DNA of 64,000 bases from Fictibacillus macauensis ZFHKF-1 (lineage in GTDB: Bacteria; Bacillota; Bacilli; Bacillales; Fictibacillaceae). The stretch covers positions 1-64,000 of the forward strand of contig NZ_AKKV01000026.1 in assembly GCF_000269865.1 (NCBI RefSeq). The letters are read 5' to 3'. The translations under genes were made by a program, and so were the position numbers. The notes under the pieces were generated by a model. That model saw only the letters and a list, made by a program, of their open reading frames with translations. It had not been told where the DNA came from and did not search any database. Positions 25,422 through 34,357 of this stretch are shown piece by piece; positions within the stretch are counted from its first letter, which is position 1; every line of letters begins with the position of its first letter.

Positions 25422-25811
25422 TTAGAAAAAAGGGGCAAGAAGAATACTCATAATAATCGATGCTAAGCCAATGCCCACTCCAGTATAGCCTGCTACCGCT
25501 GATCCTCGTTTTGCACCAACAATGCCACAAACAATGCCGATGAGTCCAAACACAATCGGAACGATAAATAAAGATAACACGGAAGAAATAACGGCGAACA
25601 TGGCCCATACTTTTCCTGCATGGACACTTTCGCGCCTTTCCTCTTCTGAACGAGAACGGCGATCAATCTGTTCTCCTCGTTCTTCGTGTTCTGGCAAGGC
25701 AACCGCACCACTTAAAGGCAATGCCTCCGCTGCCATTTCTTCACGATACAAGCTATTACGATCATCGAGGACGGGCTTATTCCGTCTATCATCACTATGC
25801 TTATGATCCAC
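25422..25811 (-). CDS. yqfX: DUF4190-type small membrane protein (YqfX)
   Basis: 129 residues from a GTG at 25811, with GGGAGGG seven bases ahead. The first 70 residues are highly charged and polar (MDHKHSDDRRNKP, RRSRSEEERRE), a cytoplasmic disordered region. Two glycine-rich helices follow (VWAMFAVISSVLSLFIVPIVFG and GVGIGLASIIMSIL). The last 60 residues look like the DUF4190 pair of helices. In B. subtilis yqfX is the neighbour of ispG, as here. Function unknown. Confidence 0.82.
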   Translation of the reverse strand: MDHKHSDDRRNKPVLDDRNSLYREEMAAEALPLSGAVALPEHEERGEQIDRRSRSEEERRESVHAGKVWAMFAVISSVLSLFIVPIVFGLIGIVCGIVGAKRGSAVAGYTGVGIGLASIIMSILLAPFF

Positions 25812-25883
25812 TAGAGATCCCTCCCTTTCTTAAAGGTCGAGCTCTCTTAGCTTCCCCTACTCCCCTTTTTCTATAAGTACATA

Positions 25884-25924
25884 AAAGAAACGATTGATGC
25901 TTCTATCCATCGCATCAATCGTTT
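25884..25924 (-). terminator. Terminator of the DUF1540 gene
   Basis: Arms AAACGATTGATGC (25888-25900) and its exact complement (25912-25924) form a 13-bp stem. TTTCTTTTAT follows on the minus strand. Confidence 0.85.
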
Positions 25925-25935
25925 CACAGTACGTC

Positions 25936-26148
25936 CTATTGTTTCTTTTTAAACGTGTAGCAGCATGTTTCTGCTGACTGGCGCGCATTATCCTTATGCT
26001 TTGCATCACCAATCAGTTCTCCACTCGCTTCCATTTTATACGAGTGATTCGCGTGCTTGTCGATCTCTACAAGGATTGCATCGGCACCACAATTGTTGCC
26101 TTCTCCCCAATAGGTACAGTTTGCAACGTTACATTTTACAGTCGGCAT
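25936..26148 (-). CDS. DUF1540 cysteine-rich protein
   Basis: This 70-residue protein is of the DUF1540 type. Its start KCNVANCTYWGEGNNCGA places C6, C11 and C20 in a C-x4-C-x8-C array. QSAETCCYTF near the end completes a probable metal-binding knuckle. AAAAGGAGGAG precedes the ATG. Proteins of this family are small, often abundant around sporulation, and of unknown function; a zinc-binding role is inferred. It sits beside zur but has its own terminator. Confidence 0.85.
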   Translation of the reverse strand: MPTVKCNVANCTYWGEGNNCGADAILVEIDKHANHSYKMEASGELIGDAKHKDNARQSAETCCYTFKKKQ

Positions 26149-26221
26149 GGGCTCTCCTCCTTTTAATTATCAGTAGGATGCCACAATCTGCCGCTGTTCA
26201 TACCTGCTTGCTAGTAATTAT

Positions 26222-26635
26222 TTAGAGCGAACACGCTTGACAGTAGCCGTAAATTTCGAATTTATGACCTGTCACTGTAAAGCCTGAATCATTAACAGGA
26301 AGCTGCTCCATCGGACAGCCCGCTACCTCTTTTGTTTTGCCACACGTTAAGCATATAAGATGATGATGGTGTTCACTCGTTGGGCATTTAAAGCGAAACT
26401 TTTTTTCTCCGTCCAATTCGGTTTCTTCTAAGATTCCCAATTCTGAAAAAGTGGATAGATTTCTATAAATGGTATCAAAACTTAAACCAGGGTAATGGGG
26501 TTTCAGCGTCTCTTGAACGTCTTTTGCACTAATATAGCGTAATTCATTGGCAAACACTTGAAGCATATCTTTTCGTTTATCTGTATACTTGAAACCTTTT
26601 TCTTTCAAAAGATGTATAGCTTTAGTAACGTCCAT
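26222..26635 (-). CDS. zur: Zinc uptake regulator, Fur family
   Basis: Dimeric zinc-sensing repressor of 137 residues. It has an N-terminal winged helix (GFKYTDKRKDMLQVF, LSFDTIYRNLSTF). The metal-sensing region is SEHHHHLICLTCGKTKE, with CxxC structural zinc pairs at CLTC and CQAC near the end. The FDTIYRNL recognition helix fits Zur/Fur. It is the third gene of the znuC-znuB-zur unit (19 bp after znuB) and a matching operator precedes znuC, so it probably represses its own operon. This layout matches Listeria zurA-zurM-zurR. Confidence 0.92.
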   Translation of the reverse strand: MDVTKAIHLLKEKGFKYTDKRKDMLQVFANELRYISAKDVQETLKPHYPGLSFDTIYRNLSTFSELGILEETELDGEKKFRFKCPTSEHHHHLICLTCGKTKEVAGCPMEQLPVNDSGFTVTGHKFEIYGYCQACSL

Positions 26636-26653
26636 CCTTTTCCCTCCGACTCT

Positions 26654-27502
26654 TTACGCGAATCGTTTGTTCGTCACGCGCAGTTTTTTCCAAAGTATAG
26701 AACCTATTAAGATTACTACTGAGACAATCACAATCGTGCCACCGGGCGCAAAGTTTAAATAATACGATGAAATTAACCCAACGATCACCGCTGTTTCCCC
26801 AAAAATAACAGCATAAATAAAGGTTTGTTTAAAGCCTTTCGCAATGCGAATGCTTGCGGCAACTGGTAACGTCATCAGCGATGAAACGAGCAAAATCCCA
26901 ACAATTTTCATGGATGAAGCAATAACAAGGGCAACCATAATAATAAAAAGAAATTGAATCCACTTGCCTTTAATGCCAGAAACAGCCGCTTGCTCTTCGT
27001 CAAACGAGAGCACGAACAATTCCTTATACAATAAAATAATAAATAAAAACACAAGTATGGTAATGACAAAAATGCTCCATACGTCAGATGATTTAACCGC
27101 AATGACACTGCCAAATAAATAATTGAATAAGTCCGTATTAAAACCGTTCGCTAATGAAATAAAAATCACACTGAGTCCAATGCCTGCTGACATAATGATT
27201 GGAATGGCTAATTCTTCATAATGCTTATAGACTTTGCGCAATTGCTCAATCCCGACTGCGCCAGCCACTGAAAAACCCATTCCTAAATAAAGAGGATTCA
27301 TTCCTTGAAAAAAGCTAAACGATTTACCGAGCAATAAGTTAGCCGCAATGCCAGCTAACGTAATGTGAGACAAGGCATCCGCAATCAGTGATTGTCGGCG
27401 TACGACAATAAAGACACCGAGAACAGGTGCTAACACACCGATCATAATCCCTGTTAAAAAAGCATTTTGTAAAAAATGATAATGAAAAAACGGGAAAGAC
27501 AT
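26654..27502 (-). CDS. znuB: Zinc ABC transporter permease
   Basis: Membrane component of a zinc importer. This 282-residue protein has about eight transmembrane helices and the ABC-3 family features FIVVRRQSLIADALSHITLAG near the N-terminus (the SDALSHI-like motif) and SSLMTLPVAASIRIAKGF near residue 220. CGGAGG precedes the ATG. It is between znuC and zur. The cargo is assigned from the Zur neighbour and operator; a manganese or iron transporter of the same family would look the same. Confidence 0.9.
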   Translation of the reverse strand: MSFPFFHYHFLQNAFLTGIMIGVLAPVLGVFIVVRRQSLIADALSHITLAGIAANLLLGKSFSFFQGMNPLYLGMGFSVAGAVGIEQLRKVYKHYEELAIPIIMSAGIGLSVIFISLANGFNTDLFNYLFGSVIAVKSSDVWSIFVITILVFLFIILLYKELFVLSFDEEQAAVSGIKGKWIQFLFIIMVALVIASSMKIVGILLVSSLMTLPVAASIRIAKGFKQTFIYAVIFGETAVIVGLISSYYLNFAPGGTIVIVSVVILIGSILWKKLRVTNKRFA

Positions 27503-27520
27503 GAATTTTCCTCCGGGCTA

Positions 27521-28276
27521 TTAATGAGAATGATTTAACACATGAACGTGATGACCATACATTTGCGTCATCGATGTTTCTTCGAATGCTTTCACGTCGC
27601 CGTGAAAATGAAGCTGTTTATTTAAGCAAGCTACGTGGGTAACATAGTCTGACATGACACCAACGTCATGCGTTACAAGCAATAACGTAATGCCTTTGTT
27701 TCGATTTAAATCTTTTAACATCGTATAAAAATCTGCTGCTGATTCGGCATCAACACCTACCGTTGGTTCGTCGAGAATTAATAGCTCTGGTTGGCTGACG
27801 AGCGCTCTGGCAATAAAAACACGTTGCTGTTGACCACCGGATAATTCACCAATATTGTGATGTAAATAGTCTTCCATCCGCACCGTTGCGATCGCTTGTT
27901 TAATCTTTTGTTTATCGCGTCTTGAAAGAAAGCGAAACAACCCGATTTTTCCAAACAGACCCATTGAAACGACTTCAAAAACGGTCGCTGGAAATGCCGT
28001 ATTAAAGCTGTTTGCTTTTTGAGAAACATAGCCGATTTTCTCCCATTGTTTAAACGCTTCAAGCGCCCGACCAAAAAGAAACACATTTCCTTTTTGCGCT
28101 TTCATTAAACCGAGCAGATTTTTTATTAACGTTGATTTTCCTGATCCATTCGGCCCAACGAGACCGAGAAATGATCCTTGTGGGATCGAAAACGATATAT
28201 TATCAAGCACGGCTCTTCCACTGTAATGAAACGATAAGCCTTCAATTTCTACAGCGGGCACGAGAGCTTTTTCCAT
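27521..28276 (-). CDS. znuC: Zinc ABC transporter ATP-binding protein
   Basis: ATPase of the importer, 251 residues from the ATG at 28276, which has TTGGAGG seven bases ahead; upstream frame is not coding. Walker A is GPNGSGKST, signature [13 protein letters not shown], Walker B LLILDEPTVGVD, and the H-loop is in LLVTHDVG. The C-terminal tail LNKQLHFHGDV and MYGHHVHVLNHSH is histidine-rich, fitting zinc binding. It is first in the operon. No substrate-binding protein (znuA) is in the window. Confidence 0.92.
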   Translation of the reverse strand: MEKALVPAVEIEGLSFHYSGRAVLDNISFSIPQGSFLGLVGPNGSGKSTLIKNLLGLMKAQKGNVFLFGRALEAFKQWEKIGYVSQKANSFNTAFPATVFEVVSMGLFGKIGLFRFLSRRDKQKIKQAIATVRMEDYLHHNIGELSGGQQQRVFIARALVSQPELLILDEPTVGVDAESAADFYTMLKDLNRNKGITLLLVTHDVGVMSDYVTHVACLNKQLHFHGDVKAFEETSMTQMYGHHVHVLNHSH

Positions 28277-28292
28277 ACAACATGCCTCCAAT

Positions 28293-28352
28293 GAATAGTA
28301 ACGATTACGATTTAGCTCTGTAAAGTATACTAAATGTACCTTCATTTGTCTA
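28293..28352 (-). promoter_or_regulatory. znuC promoter with Zur operator
   Basis: Minus-strand -35 TAGACA (28347-28352) and -10 TATACT (28324-28329) are 17 bases apart. A near-palindrome at 28293-28313 matches the B. subtilis Zur box AAATCGTAATNATTACGATTT at 17 of 20 positions, with one half-site perfect. It lies just downstream of the predicted start point, so bound Zur would block elongation or initiation. Confidence 0.78.
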
Positions 28353-28380
28353 TCCTCTTCTCGTTTCGAAAACTTAGAGG

Positions 28381-28409
28381 TGGTCAGGCGTCTGACAATG
28401 AGATATAAT
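28381..28409 (+). promoter_or_regulatory. Predicted promoter for the NCS2 permease
   Basis: -35 TGGTCA (28381-28386) and -10 TATAAT (28404-28409) with a 17-base spacer. A small hairpin GCAGC-TAT-GCTGC follows just before the ribosome site. There is no sequence resembling a purine riboswitch. Confidence 0.45.
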
Positions 28410-28448
28410 TTTCTATGGCAGCTATGCTGCTGGGTGGGTGAGGGATAA

Positions 28449-29753
28449 GTGAATAAAGAAGGGAAACACGTGAACGTTTCAAAGTTATTTCGACTAAAAG
28501 AGCACCAAACATCCGTGAAACAAGAAGTACTTGCGGGGTTTACCTCTTTCTTTACGATTGCGTACATTGTAATCGTAAACCCATTGATTCTTGCCGATGC
28601 TGGCATGCCGTACTATGGCGTATTATTAGCCACAATCTTCACAACAGCACTTGGCTGTTTTTTGATGGGGTTTTATGCGAACGCTCCCATCATACTAACA
28701 CCAGGTATGGGTGTGAATGCATTCTTTACGTATACTGTTGTTCAAGGAATGGGTTTATCTTGGCAAGAAGCACTTGCTGCTGTGATCGTATCAGGCATTT
28801 TGTTCTTGATTGTCGCTTCAACACGACTGAAAAACATCTTATCTGATAGCATTCCGGACTCATTAAAACACAGCATTACCGTAGGGATTGGTTTGTTTTT
28901 AACCTTTATTGGGTTACAAAAAGGTGGATTGATTGAAGCAAGCTCCAAAACATTTGTCAAGCTCGGGCACCTTAATTCTCCAACCGCCTTATTAACACTG
29001 ATTGGACTTGTCATTACACTGTTTCTATTTTCTAGAAACATGAAAGGTAGCTTTATTATTGGCATCGCGGTCACATGTGTGATTGGTTATGTTACAGGAT
29101 TTGCGCATGTTGCAGCCGAAACGCATCGCACGTTGCCATTTGCGCCTTTTAAAGCCTTATTTTTCGGTGCTGATTTTCACGGATTGATGAAAGGATCTTT
29201 CTGGATTGCCGCGTTCTCGTTAACGATGATTATTACGTTTGAGAATATGGGGCTTCTCCACGGCTTATTGCCTGATTCGAAAAAATTTCCTAAAGCCTTT
29301 CAAGCGAACGCCGCTTCTTCAATCCTGTCAGGAATTTTAGGCACAAGTCCTACGATTTCAACGGTTGAGAGCGCAGCTGGTATAGCAGAGGGTGGACGAA
29401 CAGGTTTAACGAGTATCGTAACGGGGATTTTATTCTTAATCTCGATTGCGGTTGCTCCATTTCTTACTTTAATTCCTGATGGTGCCATTGCTCCAGTATT
29501 AATTATCATTGGTGGGCTTATGGTACAAAACATCCAACACATTCCGTTAAGTGATTTTACTGAAGGATTTCCAGCCTTTTTGATTATGGCGTTGATTCCT
29601 TTAACATATAGCATCGTAGACGGTCTTGCGTTTGGCTTTATTGCGTATCCTCTTTTAAAGATTGCTGTCGGGCAACGCAAGCAAATACCGCTTCCGCTTT
29701 ATATTATCGCTCTCTTGTTTTTAATTAATTTTGTTTTTCATTCGATCGTATAA
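28449..29753 (+). CDS. NCS2 purine (hypoxanthine/guanine or adenine) permease
   Basis: This 434-residue AzgA-like permease has about 12-14 helices and imports a purine base with protons. Motifs are FTIAYIVIVNPLIL and TPGMGVNAFFTY near the N-terminus, NMGLLHGLLPD and the substrate-site block ILGTSPTISTVESAAG near residue 300. Within NCS2 the closest B. subtilis kinds are PbuO and PbuG; the cargo cannot be fixed by eye, so no symbol is given. GTG start, with GAGGGATAA ahead. It has its own promoter and terminator, between zur genes and yqfT. Confidence 0.9.
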   Translation: MNKEGKHVNVSKLFRLKEHQTSVKQEVLAGFTSFFTIAYIVIVNPLILADAGMPYYGVLLATIFTTALGCFLMGFYANAPIILTPGMGVNAFFTYTVVQGMGLSWQEALAAVIVSGILFLIVASTRLKNILSDSIPDSLKHSITVGIGLFLTFIGLQKGGLIEASSKTFVKLGHLNSPTALLTLIGLVITLFLFSRNMKGSFIIGIAVTCVIGYVTGFAHVAAETHRTLPFAPFKALFFGADFHGLMKGSFWIAAFSLTMIITFENMGLLHGLLPDSKKFPKAFQANAASSILSGILGTSPTISTVESAAGIAEGGRTGLTSIVTGILFLISIAVAPFLTLIPDGAIAPVLIIIGGLMVQNIQHIPLSDFTEGFPAFLIMALIPLTYSIVDGLAFGFIAYPLLKIAVGQRKQIPLPLYIIALLFLINFVFHSIV

Positions 29754-29754
29754 G

Positions 29755-29782
29755 AAAAAATCGCCTCAGGCGGTTTTTTTTT
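29755..29782 (+). terminator. Terminator of the NCS2 permease gene
   Basis: Arms AAATCGCC (29758-29765) and GGCGGTTT (29769-29776), with TCA loop, followed by a long T-run. Confidence 0.88.
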
Positions 29783-29837
29783 GTTCAGTTTCGTTTTCCC
29801 CCTTCATAGGATAAGGATGAATGGAGGGGGATCAACT

Positions 29838-30098
29838 ATGAATCCAATTGTGGCCCATATGGTTAATCAAAAACTCAACCATTTAACGCCCGAGGAGCTT
29901 ATAAGCTTAGCAAATCAACATAACTTTCCTGTCACCATGCAGGAGGCAACAAAGGTCGTTCACATTTTACGTCGCTACAAAATCAATGTGAATAATGCCA
30001 CTCAACGAAAAACGATTCTTCAAGCAATCGGGCAAGAAGTTAATCAACAGAAAGCAAATATGATTGCAGCGATGATTGATGACTATTTAAACAAGTAA
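29838..30098 (+). CDS. yqfT: DUF2624 family protein (YqfT)
   Basis: 86 residues from the ATG at 29838 behind AGGGGG. It is an all-helical small protein with HLTPEELISLANQHNFPV and a Gln/Asn-rich C-terminal half (QRKTILQAIGQEVNQQ), the DUF2624 pattern. No known function. In B. subtilis yqfT is next to nfo (yqfS), as here, where it converges on nfo with a shared terminator. Confidence 0.85.
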   Translation: MNPIVAHMVNQKLNHLTPEELISLANQHNFPVTMQEATKVVHILRRYKINVNNATQRKTILQAIGQEVNQQKANMIAAMIDDYLNK

Positions 30099-30102
30099 TA
30101 GG

Positions 30103-30135
30103 AAAAAGACCAGGATCCTGTCTCCCTGGTCTTTT
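30103..30135. terminator. Bidirectional terminator between yqfT and nfo
   Basis: Arms AAAAGACCAGG (30104-30114) and CCTGGTCTTTT (30125-30135) with a 10-base loop. A's and T's flank both sides. Confidence 0.88.
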
Positions 30136-30146
30136 CTCATCAGACG

Positions 30147-31040
30147 TTATACGTGTAACAGCTGTTCTTGCAGTGTTGGCACAAATGTTTTCTTGCGTAA
30201 CATATCAATTTCTAACTTATAAGGTGCGACTTTATTGTTCTTGTCTGTACCTACATACGGAGTTTCTAAAATTTTCGGCACGTCCATTAGCTGTGGATGA
30301 TGCACAATATAATTGAGCGCATCAAAACCAATATGACCAAACCCAATGTTTTCATGGCGGTCTTTTGATGCACCGCGTTCATTTTTACTATCATTAATAT
30401 GAAGCACCTTTAAGCGGTCAATACCGATCGTCTTATCAAACGTAGTGAGTACGCCATCAAAGTCTTCCACAATATTATAGCCAGCATCATGGGTGTGACA
30501 CGTGTCAAAACAAATGGAAAGCTTCTCATTAAGACGAACGCCATCGATAATGCGCGCTAGCTCATCAAAATTACGCCCACATTCTGAGCCTTTTCCAGCC
30601 ATCGTTTCCAGCGCAATTTGTACCGTTTGCTCTTGTGTTAACACTTCATTTAATCCTTCGATAATTTTCTTAATTCCTTCATCTGCACCAGCACCAACAT
30701 GCGCTCCAGGATGAAGCACAATTTGTTTCGCACCAAGAGCCGCTGTTCGTTCTATTTCAGACGTTAAGAAATCGACCCCTAATTGAAAGGTTTCTGGCTT
30801 GATGGAGTTTCCAATGTTAATAATGTATGGCGCATGAACGACGACTTCCAGCATACCATGGTCTTTCATATGCTGAAATCCGGCATCAATATTTAGTTCT
30901 TCAATTTTTTTGCGACGCGTATTTTGCGGAGCGCCTGTGTAGATCATGAATACATTCGCACCGTAGGAAGCCGCTTCCTCACTTGCTCCTACTAGCATTT
31001 TCTTTCCACTCATAGATACGTGTGAGCCAATTTTCAACAT
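30147..31040 (-). CDS. nfo: Endonuclease IV (AP endonuclease)
   Basis: Cleaves DNA 5' of abasic sites in base excision repair; important for spore DNA repair in B. subtilis. This 297-residue TIM barrel has three-zinc ligands in [59 protein letters not shown] and a final glutamate in [17 protein letters not shown] precedes the ATG. It follows the helicase gene cshB with an 18-bp gap, so the two are likely cotranscribed, as in B. subtilis (yqfS, yqfR). Confidence 0.96.
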   Translation of the reverse strand: MLKIGSHVSMSGKKMLVGASEEAASYGANVFMIYTGAPQNTRRKKIEELNIDAGFQHMKDHGMLEVVVHAPYIINIGNSIKPETFQLGVDFLTSEIERTAALGAKQIVLHPGAHVGAGADEGIKKIIEGLNEVLTQEQTVQIALETMAGKGSECGRNFDELARIIDGVRLNEKLSICFDTCHTHDAGYNIVEDFDGVLTTFDKTIGIDRLKVLHINDSKNERGASKDRHENIGFGHIGFDALNYIVHHPQLMDVPKILETPYVGTDKNNKVAPYKLEIDMLRKKTFVPTLQEQLLHV

Positions 31041-31058
31041 GCGTACTCCCCCTCTACG

Positions 31059-32354
31059 TTATTTGTTTCTACGACGTTGTTGTTTTTCCATGCGGCGTTT
31101 TTCTTCTGCCCATTTCTTTTTATACCCAGGCTTTACTTTCTTCGGCTTTAACCCGTCTGCCTTGCTTCCTTCTTTCGCTGGCGCTGGCTTTTTACGCGCG
31201 CGCACAGCTACTTCTTTCCACTCACCATTGCGCCATTCTTCTTGAACGAAAGGAATTTTACGTTGTTGTAGTTTTTGAAGCGCAAGCTGATCACTTGGCT
31301 CAATAATTGTTGCTGCAATTCCTGTCATCCCAGCACGACCTGTACGCCCTGTGCGGTGAATATAGTAATCCAAGTCTTTTGGTAGCTCATAGTTAATGAT
31401 ATGGCTAATCCCTTTAATATCAATGCCGCGCGCCGCTAGGTCCGTTGCAACCACATATTGATATTCAGCTTTTTGAATGCGTTTCATAATGCTTTTACGT
31501 TCACGCGGCTGAATGTCGCCATGCAAGCGTTGCACATTTAAGCCAGCCGTGCTCATTGCATCGCTTACTTCATCAGCCATTTTCTTCGTATTAACGAAAA
31601 TTAAGCATAAGTAAGGATTGTACGCTTTTGCCACTTCGATGAGCAGTTTCGTTTTATCTTTATGTTTCAACGGAATAAGCACATGCTTAATTTCTTTGGC
31701 TGTCGTCTGTTCTGGACTTACGTGCACGTGACGTGGCTGATTCATGTATTTCTTTAAGAATGGCTGTAACTTTTCTGGAATGGTTGCCGAGAAGACAAGC
31801 ATTTGAATCGTTTCCGCCATGCGAGAAGCAAGTTGATCCACATCTTCAATAAAGCCCATATCAAGCATTTGATCTGCTTCATCGACAACGAGTGTTGTGG
31901 CACTATAAATGTTAAGACCTTCATTTTTCACAAGGTCATTAATGCGCCCAGGTGTTCCAATAATTAGATGAGGTGGATTTTTCAAGCGATCCGCCATGCG
32001 TTTACGATCGGTTCCACCGACAACTGTTTTCGCTGTAATCGGAGCTTCTTCTGGAAAATAAGCAGCAAGCTTTTCATACTCTTGGAAGATTTGTTGAGCT
32101 AGCTCACGGGTTGGAGCTGTAATTACTGCTTGGATTTCATTTTTTGTAGCATCAATCTTGTTTAAAATCGGCAGCAAAAACGCCATCGTTTTTCCTGATC
32201 CTGTTTGGGATTGACCAATAATATCATAGCCATTTAAAATGCCGGGAACGACACGTTCTTGAATATCGGTCGGTTTTTTAAAGCCTTGTTCTACGAGTGC
32301 CTCAATTAAAAATGGTTGTATGTTCAAACGGTCAAACGTTGTTTTTTTAGTCAT
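31059..32354 (-). CDS. cshB: DEAD-box RNA helicase CshB
   Basis: ATP-dependent RNA helicase involved in cold adaptation and RNA processing. This 431-residue protein has the Q motif KPTDIQERV and motif I SQTGSGKT. Motif II is the DEAD variant VVDEADQML, motif III is SAT in FSATIPE, and motif VI is HRTGRTGRAG. The C-terminal tail from about residue 385 is basic and lysine/arginine-rich (RRMEKQQRRRNK), which would bind RNA. It lies upstream of nfo in the same unit. Confidence 0.95.
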   Translation of the reverse strand: MTKKTTFDRLNIQPFLIEALVEQGFKKPTDIQERVVPGILNGYDIIGQSQTGSGKTMAFLLPILNKIDATKNEIQAVITAPTRELAQQIFQEYEKLAAYFPEEAPITAKTVVGGTDRKRMADRLKNPPHLIIGTPGRINDLVKNEGLNIYSATTLVVDEADQMLDMGFIEDVDQLASRMAETIQMLVFSATIPEKLQPFLKKYMNQPRHVHVSPEQTTAKEIKHVLIPLKHKDKTKLLIEVAKAYNPYLCLIFVNTKKMADEVSDAMSTAGLNVQRLHGDIQPRERKSIMKRIQKAEYQYVVATDLAARGIDIKGISHIINYELPKDLDYYIHRTGRTGRAGMTGIAATIIEPSDQLALQKLQQRKIPFVQEEWRNGEWKEVAVRARKKPAPAKEGSKADGLKPKKVKPGYKKKWAEEKRRMEKQQRRRNK

Positions 32355-32533
32355 TTTTTCATCACCTTACTTTTATCCTTTGTAATTGCCTACTTTACGT
32401 ATTATAGAGGAAGTCCCACAAATAAGCTATGGGCAATCCTAGACTCTTCTATTTCTCTAGTCAATGACACACGTTTTCTAGAACTTCTTCATATTCTTTT
32501 AGAGAAGCATTTTTTTAGGAAGGAGGTTCTCTT

Positions 32534-33277
32534 ATGAATCAGTATCCCCCAATTGGACCTGGTCATAGACGGTCTAGCGGGATGTCCGGTCCGCCACGGT
32601 TTAATCCCGGCTCTTCCTTTCGTTCTATGCCGAACGTACCAAGCACTGCCAGCCGTTCGCCGTTTAATATGCTGTCGATTGTTGAAAATGTCCAAAAAAT
32701 GATGCAAGTAGCCGAAACAATGGGCCCGATGGTTAAGCAATATGGACCCATGGTCAAAAATTTACCTGATATGATGCGCTCATTGAAGGATTTTAAAGAA
32801 AACACAAATCGTAATCTGAAAGAAAAGAAAGAAGCGCGGATCGAAAAACGCGACGCAAAGGAAGAGACAACAGAGACAGCTGAGACAGCTGAGAAAAAGC
32901 AAGCGAGCAAACGCACCGAATCGCGACGGCCGAAACGAAAACGAAAAGGCAGCGAAGAAGACGTTCCTGCTGTAATGATTGAAATTGAAACGGAGAATGT
33001 GGATGAATCCTTTGTTCTCGAAAGCAGTGATTTAGCGTATTTACCGATTCAAGAATCAAAAATGATTGTCGGCCCAGCCGCAGAAAAAGCGAAGAAGAAA
33101 AAGCGAGAAAACGCCGCCCAAACATTTGAGAAAAATAAACAGCCACTGCACGCCATTGAAGCACACACAACGACCGAAGACATTCCTGAACCGGTGGAAC
33201 TACTTGCTGCAAGTGAAGAAGAATACGTTTCAGGCCTATCTCGCCGCATTCAACCACCACCTAAGCTGTTCATCTAA
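32534..33277 (+). CDS. yqfQ: YqfQ family protein (VrrA-like)
   Basis: This 247-residue protein has an N-terminal Pro/Gly/Arg-rich region (NQYPPIGPGHRRSSG). A helical block NVQKMMQVAETMGPMVKQYG and NLPDMMRSLKDF follows, the conserved YqfQ core. A long low-complexity, Lys/Glu/Arg-rich tail comes after, with TETAETAEKKQ. Function unknown; the family includes VrrA, known for variable repeats. AGGAAGGAGG gives a very strong ribosome site. It lies between cshB (divergent) and ispH, exactly as in B. subtilis. Confidence 0.85.
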   Translation: MNQYPPIGPGHRRSSGMSGPPRFNPGSSFRSMPNVPSTASRSPFNMLSIVENVQKMMQVAETMGPMVKQYGPMVKNLPDMMRSLKDFKENTNRNLKEKKEARIEKRDAKEETTETAETAEKKQASKRTESRRPKRKRKGSEEDVPAVMIEIETENVDESFVLESSDLAYLPIQESKMIVGPAAEKAKKKKRENAAQTFEKNKQPLHAIEAHTTTEDIPEPVELLAASEEEYVSGLSRRIQPPPKLFI

Positions 33278-33288
33278 GGGTAAGTTCA

Positions 33289-33317
33289 TTGAGTTCTGCC
33301 CCACTCTCCTTTATAAT
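33289..33317 (+). promoter_or_regulatory. SigA promoter for ispH
   Basis: -35 TTGAGT (33289-33294) and -10 TATAAT (33312-33317) with an exact 17-base spacer, about 43 bases before the ispH ATG. Confidence 0.7.
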
Positions 33318-33359
33318 GATAATGGTTAGTAACTGTATTACAGCAAGGGAGAGATGGAA

Positions 33360-34301
33360 ATGAAAGTTGTAAGAATATCTCCTCGAGGTTATTGCTATGG
33401 TGTCGTGGATGCTATGGTATTAGCAAGACAGGCGGCGAAAGATCCAACGTTACCGAGACCAATCTACATTCTCGGCATGATCGTTCATAATAAACACGTA
33501 ACAGATGCTTTTGAAGAAGAAGGAATTATTACACTTGACGGAAAAAGCCGACTCGATATTATTCGAGACATCGAGCAAGGAACCGTTATTTATACAGCTC
33601 ACGGTGTTTCTCCGGAAGTTCGGCGCATCGCTCATGAAAAAGGGCTCATTGAAATTGACGCCACATGTCCTGATGTAACGAAAACACATGATTTAATTCG
33701 CGAAAAAGATCAACAAGGCTATCAAGTCATTTATATTGGTAAAAAAGGGCACCCAGAGCCTGAGGGAGCGATTGGTATTGCGCCACATGCGGTTCATCTG
33801 ATTGAGAAAACAGAAGACATTGAAGAACTAGCGCTTTCCAATGAAAAAATTCTCATTACCAATCAAACGACGATGAGCCAATGGGACGTTGCTGAGATCA
33901 TTAAGCAATTGCTGCTTAAATATCCGCATGCGGAAGTGCACAAAGAAATCTGTCTAGCCACGCAAGTACGTCAAGAAGCGGTTGCTGAGCAAGCAAAAGA
34001 GTGTGATCTTGTGCTCGTTGTCGGCGATCCAAAAAGTAATAATTCCAATCGCCTTGCTCAAGTCTCACAAGAAATTGCTGGTACGCGCGCCTTTCGTATT
34101 GCCGATGTAACCGAAATTGATTTAGAGTGGCTAAAAGGCGTACAAACGGTTGGTGTTACTTCTGGTGCTTCCACACCAACGCCGATTACAAAAGAAGTGA
34201 TTACGTTTTTAGAGCAATACGACGAACAAGATCAAGAAACATGGGCGAAAGAACGAAAAGTTGCCTTAAATAAAATTCTCCCAAAAGTAAAAACAAAATA
34301 A
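33360..34301 (+). CDS. ispH: 4-hydroxy-3-methylbut-2-enyl diphosphate reductase
   Basis: Last MEP step: HMBPP to IPP and DMAPP. This 313-residue protein starts at the second ATG (33360), because GGGAG lies about seven bases ahead of it while the ATG at 33354 follows the ribosome site with no spacing. Cluster cysteines C12 (RGYCYGVV), C103 (DATCPDV) and C198 ([11 protein letters not shown]) are present. The HGVSPEVR histidine block and the TSGASTP motif are also seen. Confidence 0.96.
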   Translation: MKVVRISPRGYCYGVVDAMVLARQAAKDPTLPRPIYILGMIVHNKHVTDAFEEEGIITLDGKSRLDIIRDIEQGTVIYTAHGVSPEVRRIAHEKGLIEIDATCPDVTKTHDLIREKDQQGYQVIYIGKKGHPEPEGAIGIAPHAVHLIEKTEDIEELALSNEKILITNQTTMSQWDVAEIIKQLLLKYPHAEVHKEICLATQVRQEAVAEQAKECDLVLVVGDPKSNNSNRLAQVSQEIAGTRAFRIADVTEIDLEWLKGVQTVGVTSGASTPTPITKEVITFLEQYDEQDQETWAKERKVALNKILPKVKTK

Positions 34302-34303
34302 AT

Positions 34304-34357
34304 AAAAAAAACGATGGTTGTAACGCTGTAGCTAGCGTCACAAACCATCGTTTTTTT
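34304..34357. terminator. Bidirectional terminator between ispH and yqfO
   Basis: Arms AAAAAAACGATGGTT (about 34304-34318) and AACCATCGTTTTTTT (34343-34357), with an extra AACGCT/AGCGT element within. It serves both converging genes. The stop of yqfO lies inside the right arm. Confidence 0.88.

Noticed and set aside
28381-28448. Purine riboswitch before the NCS2 permease
   Set aside because: The leader is too short (about 35 bases after the predicted start) and lacks the conserved purine-aptamer loops.
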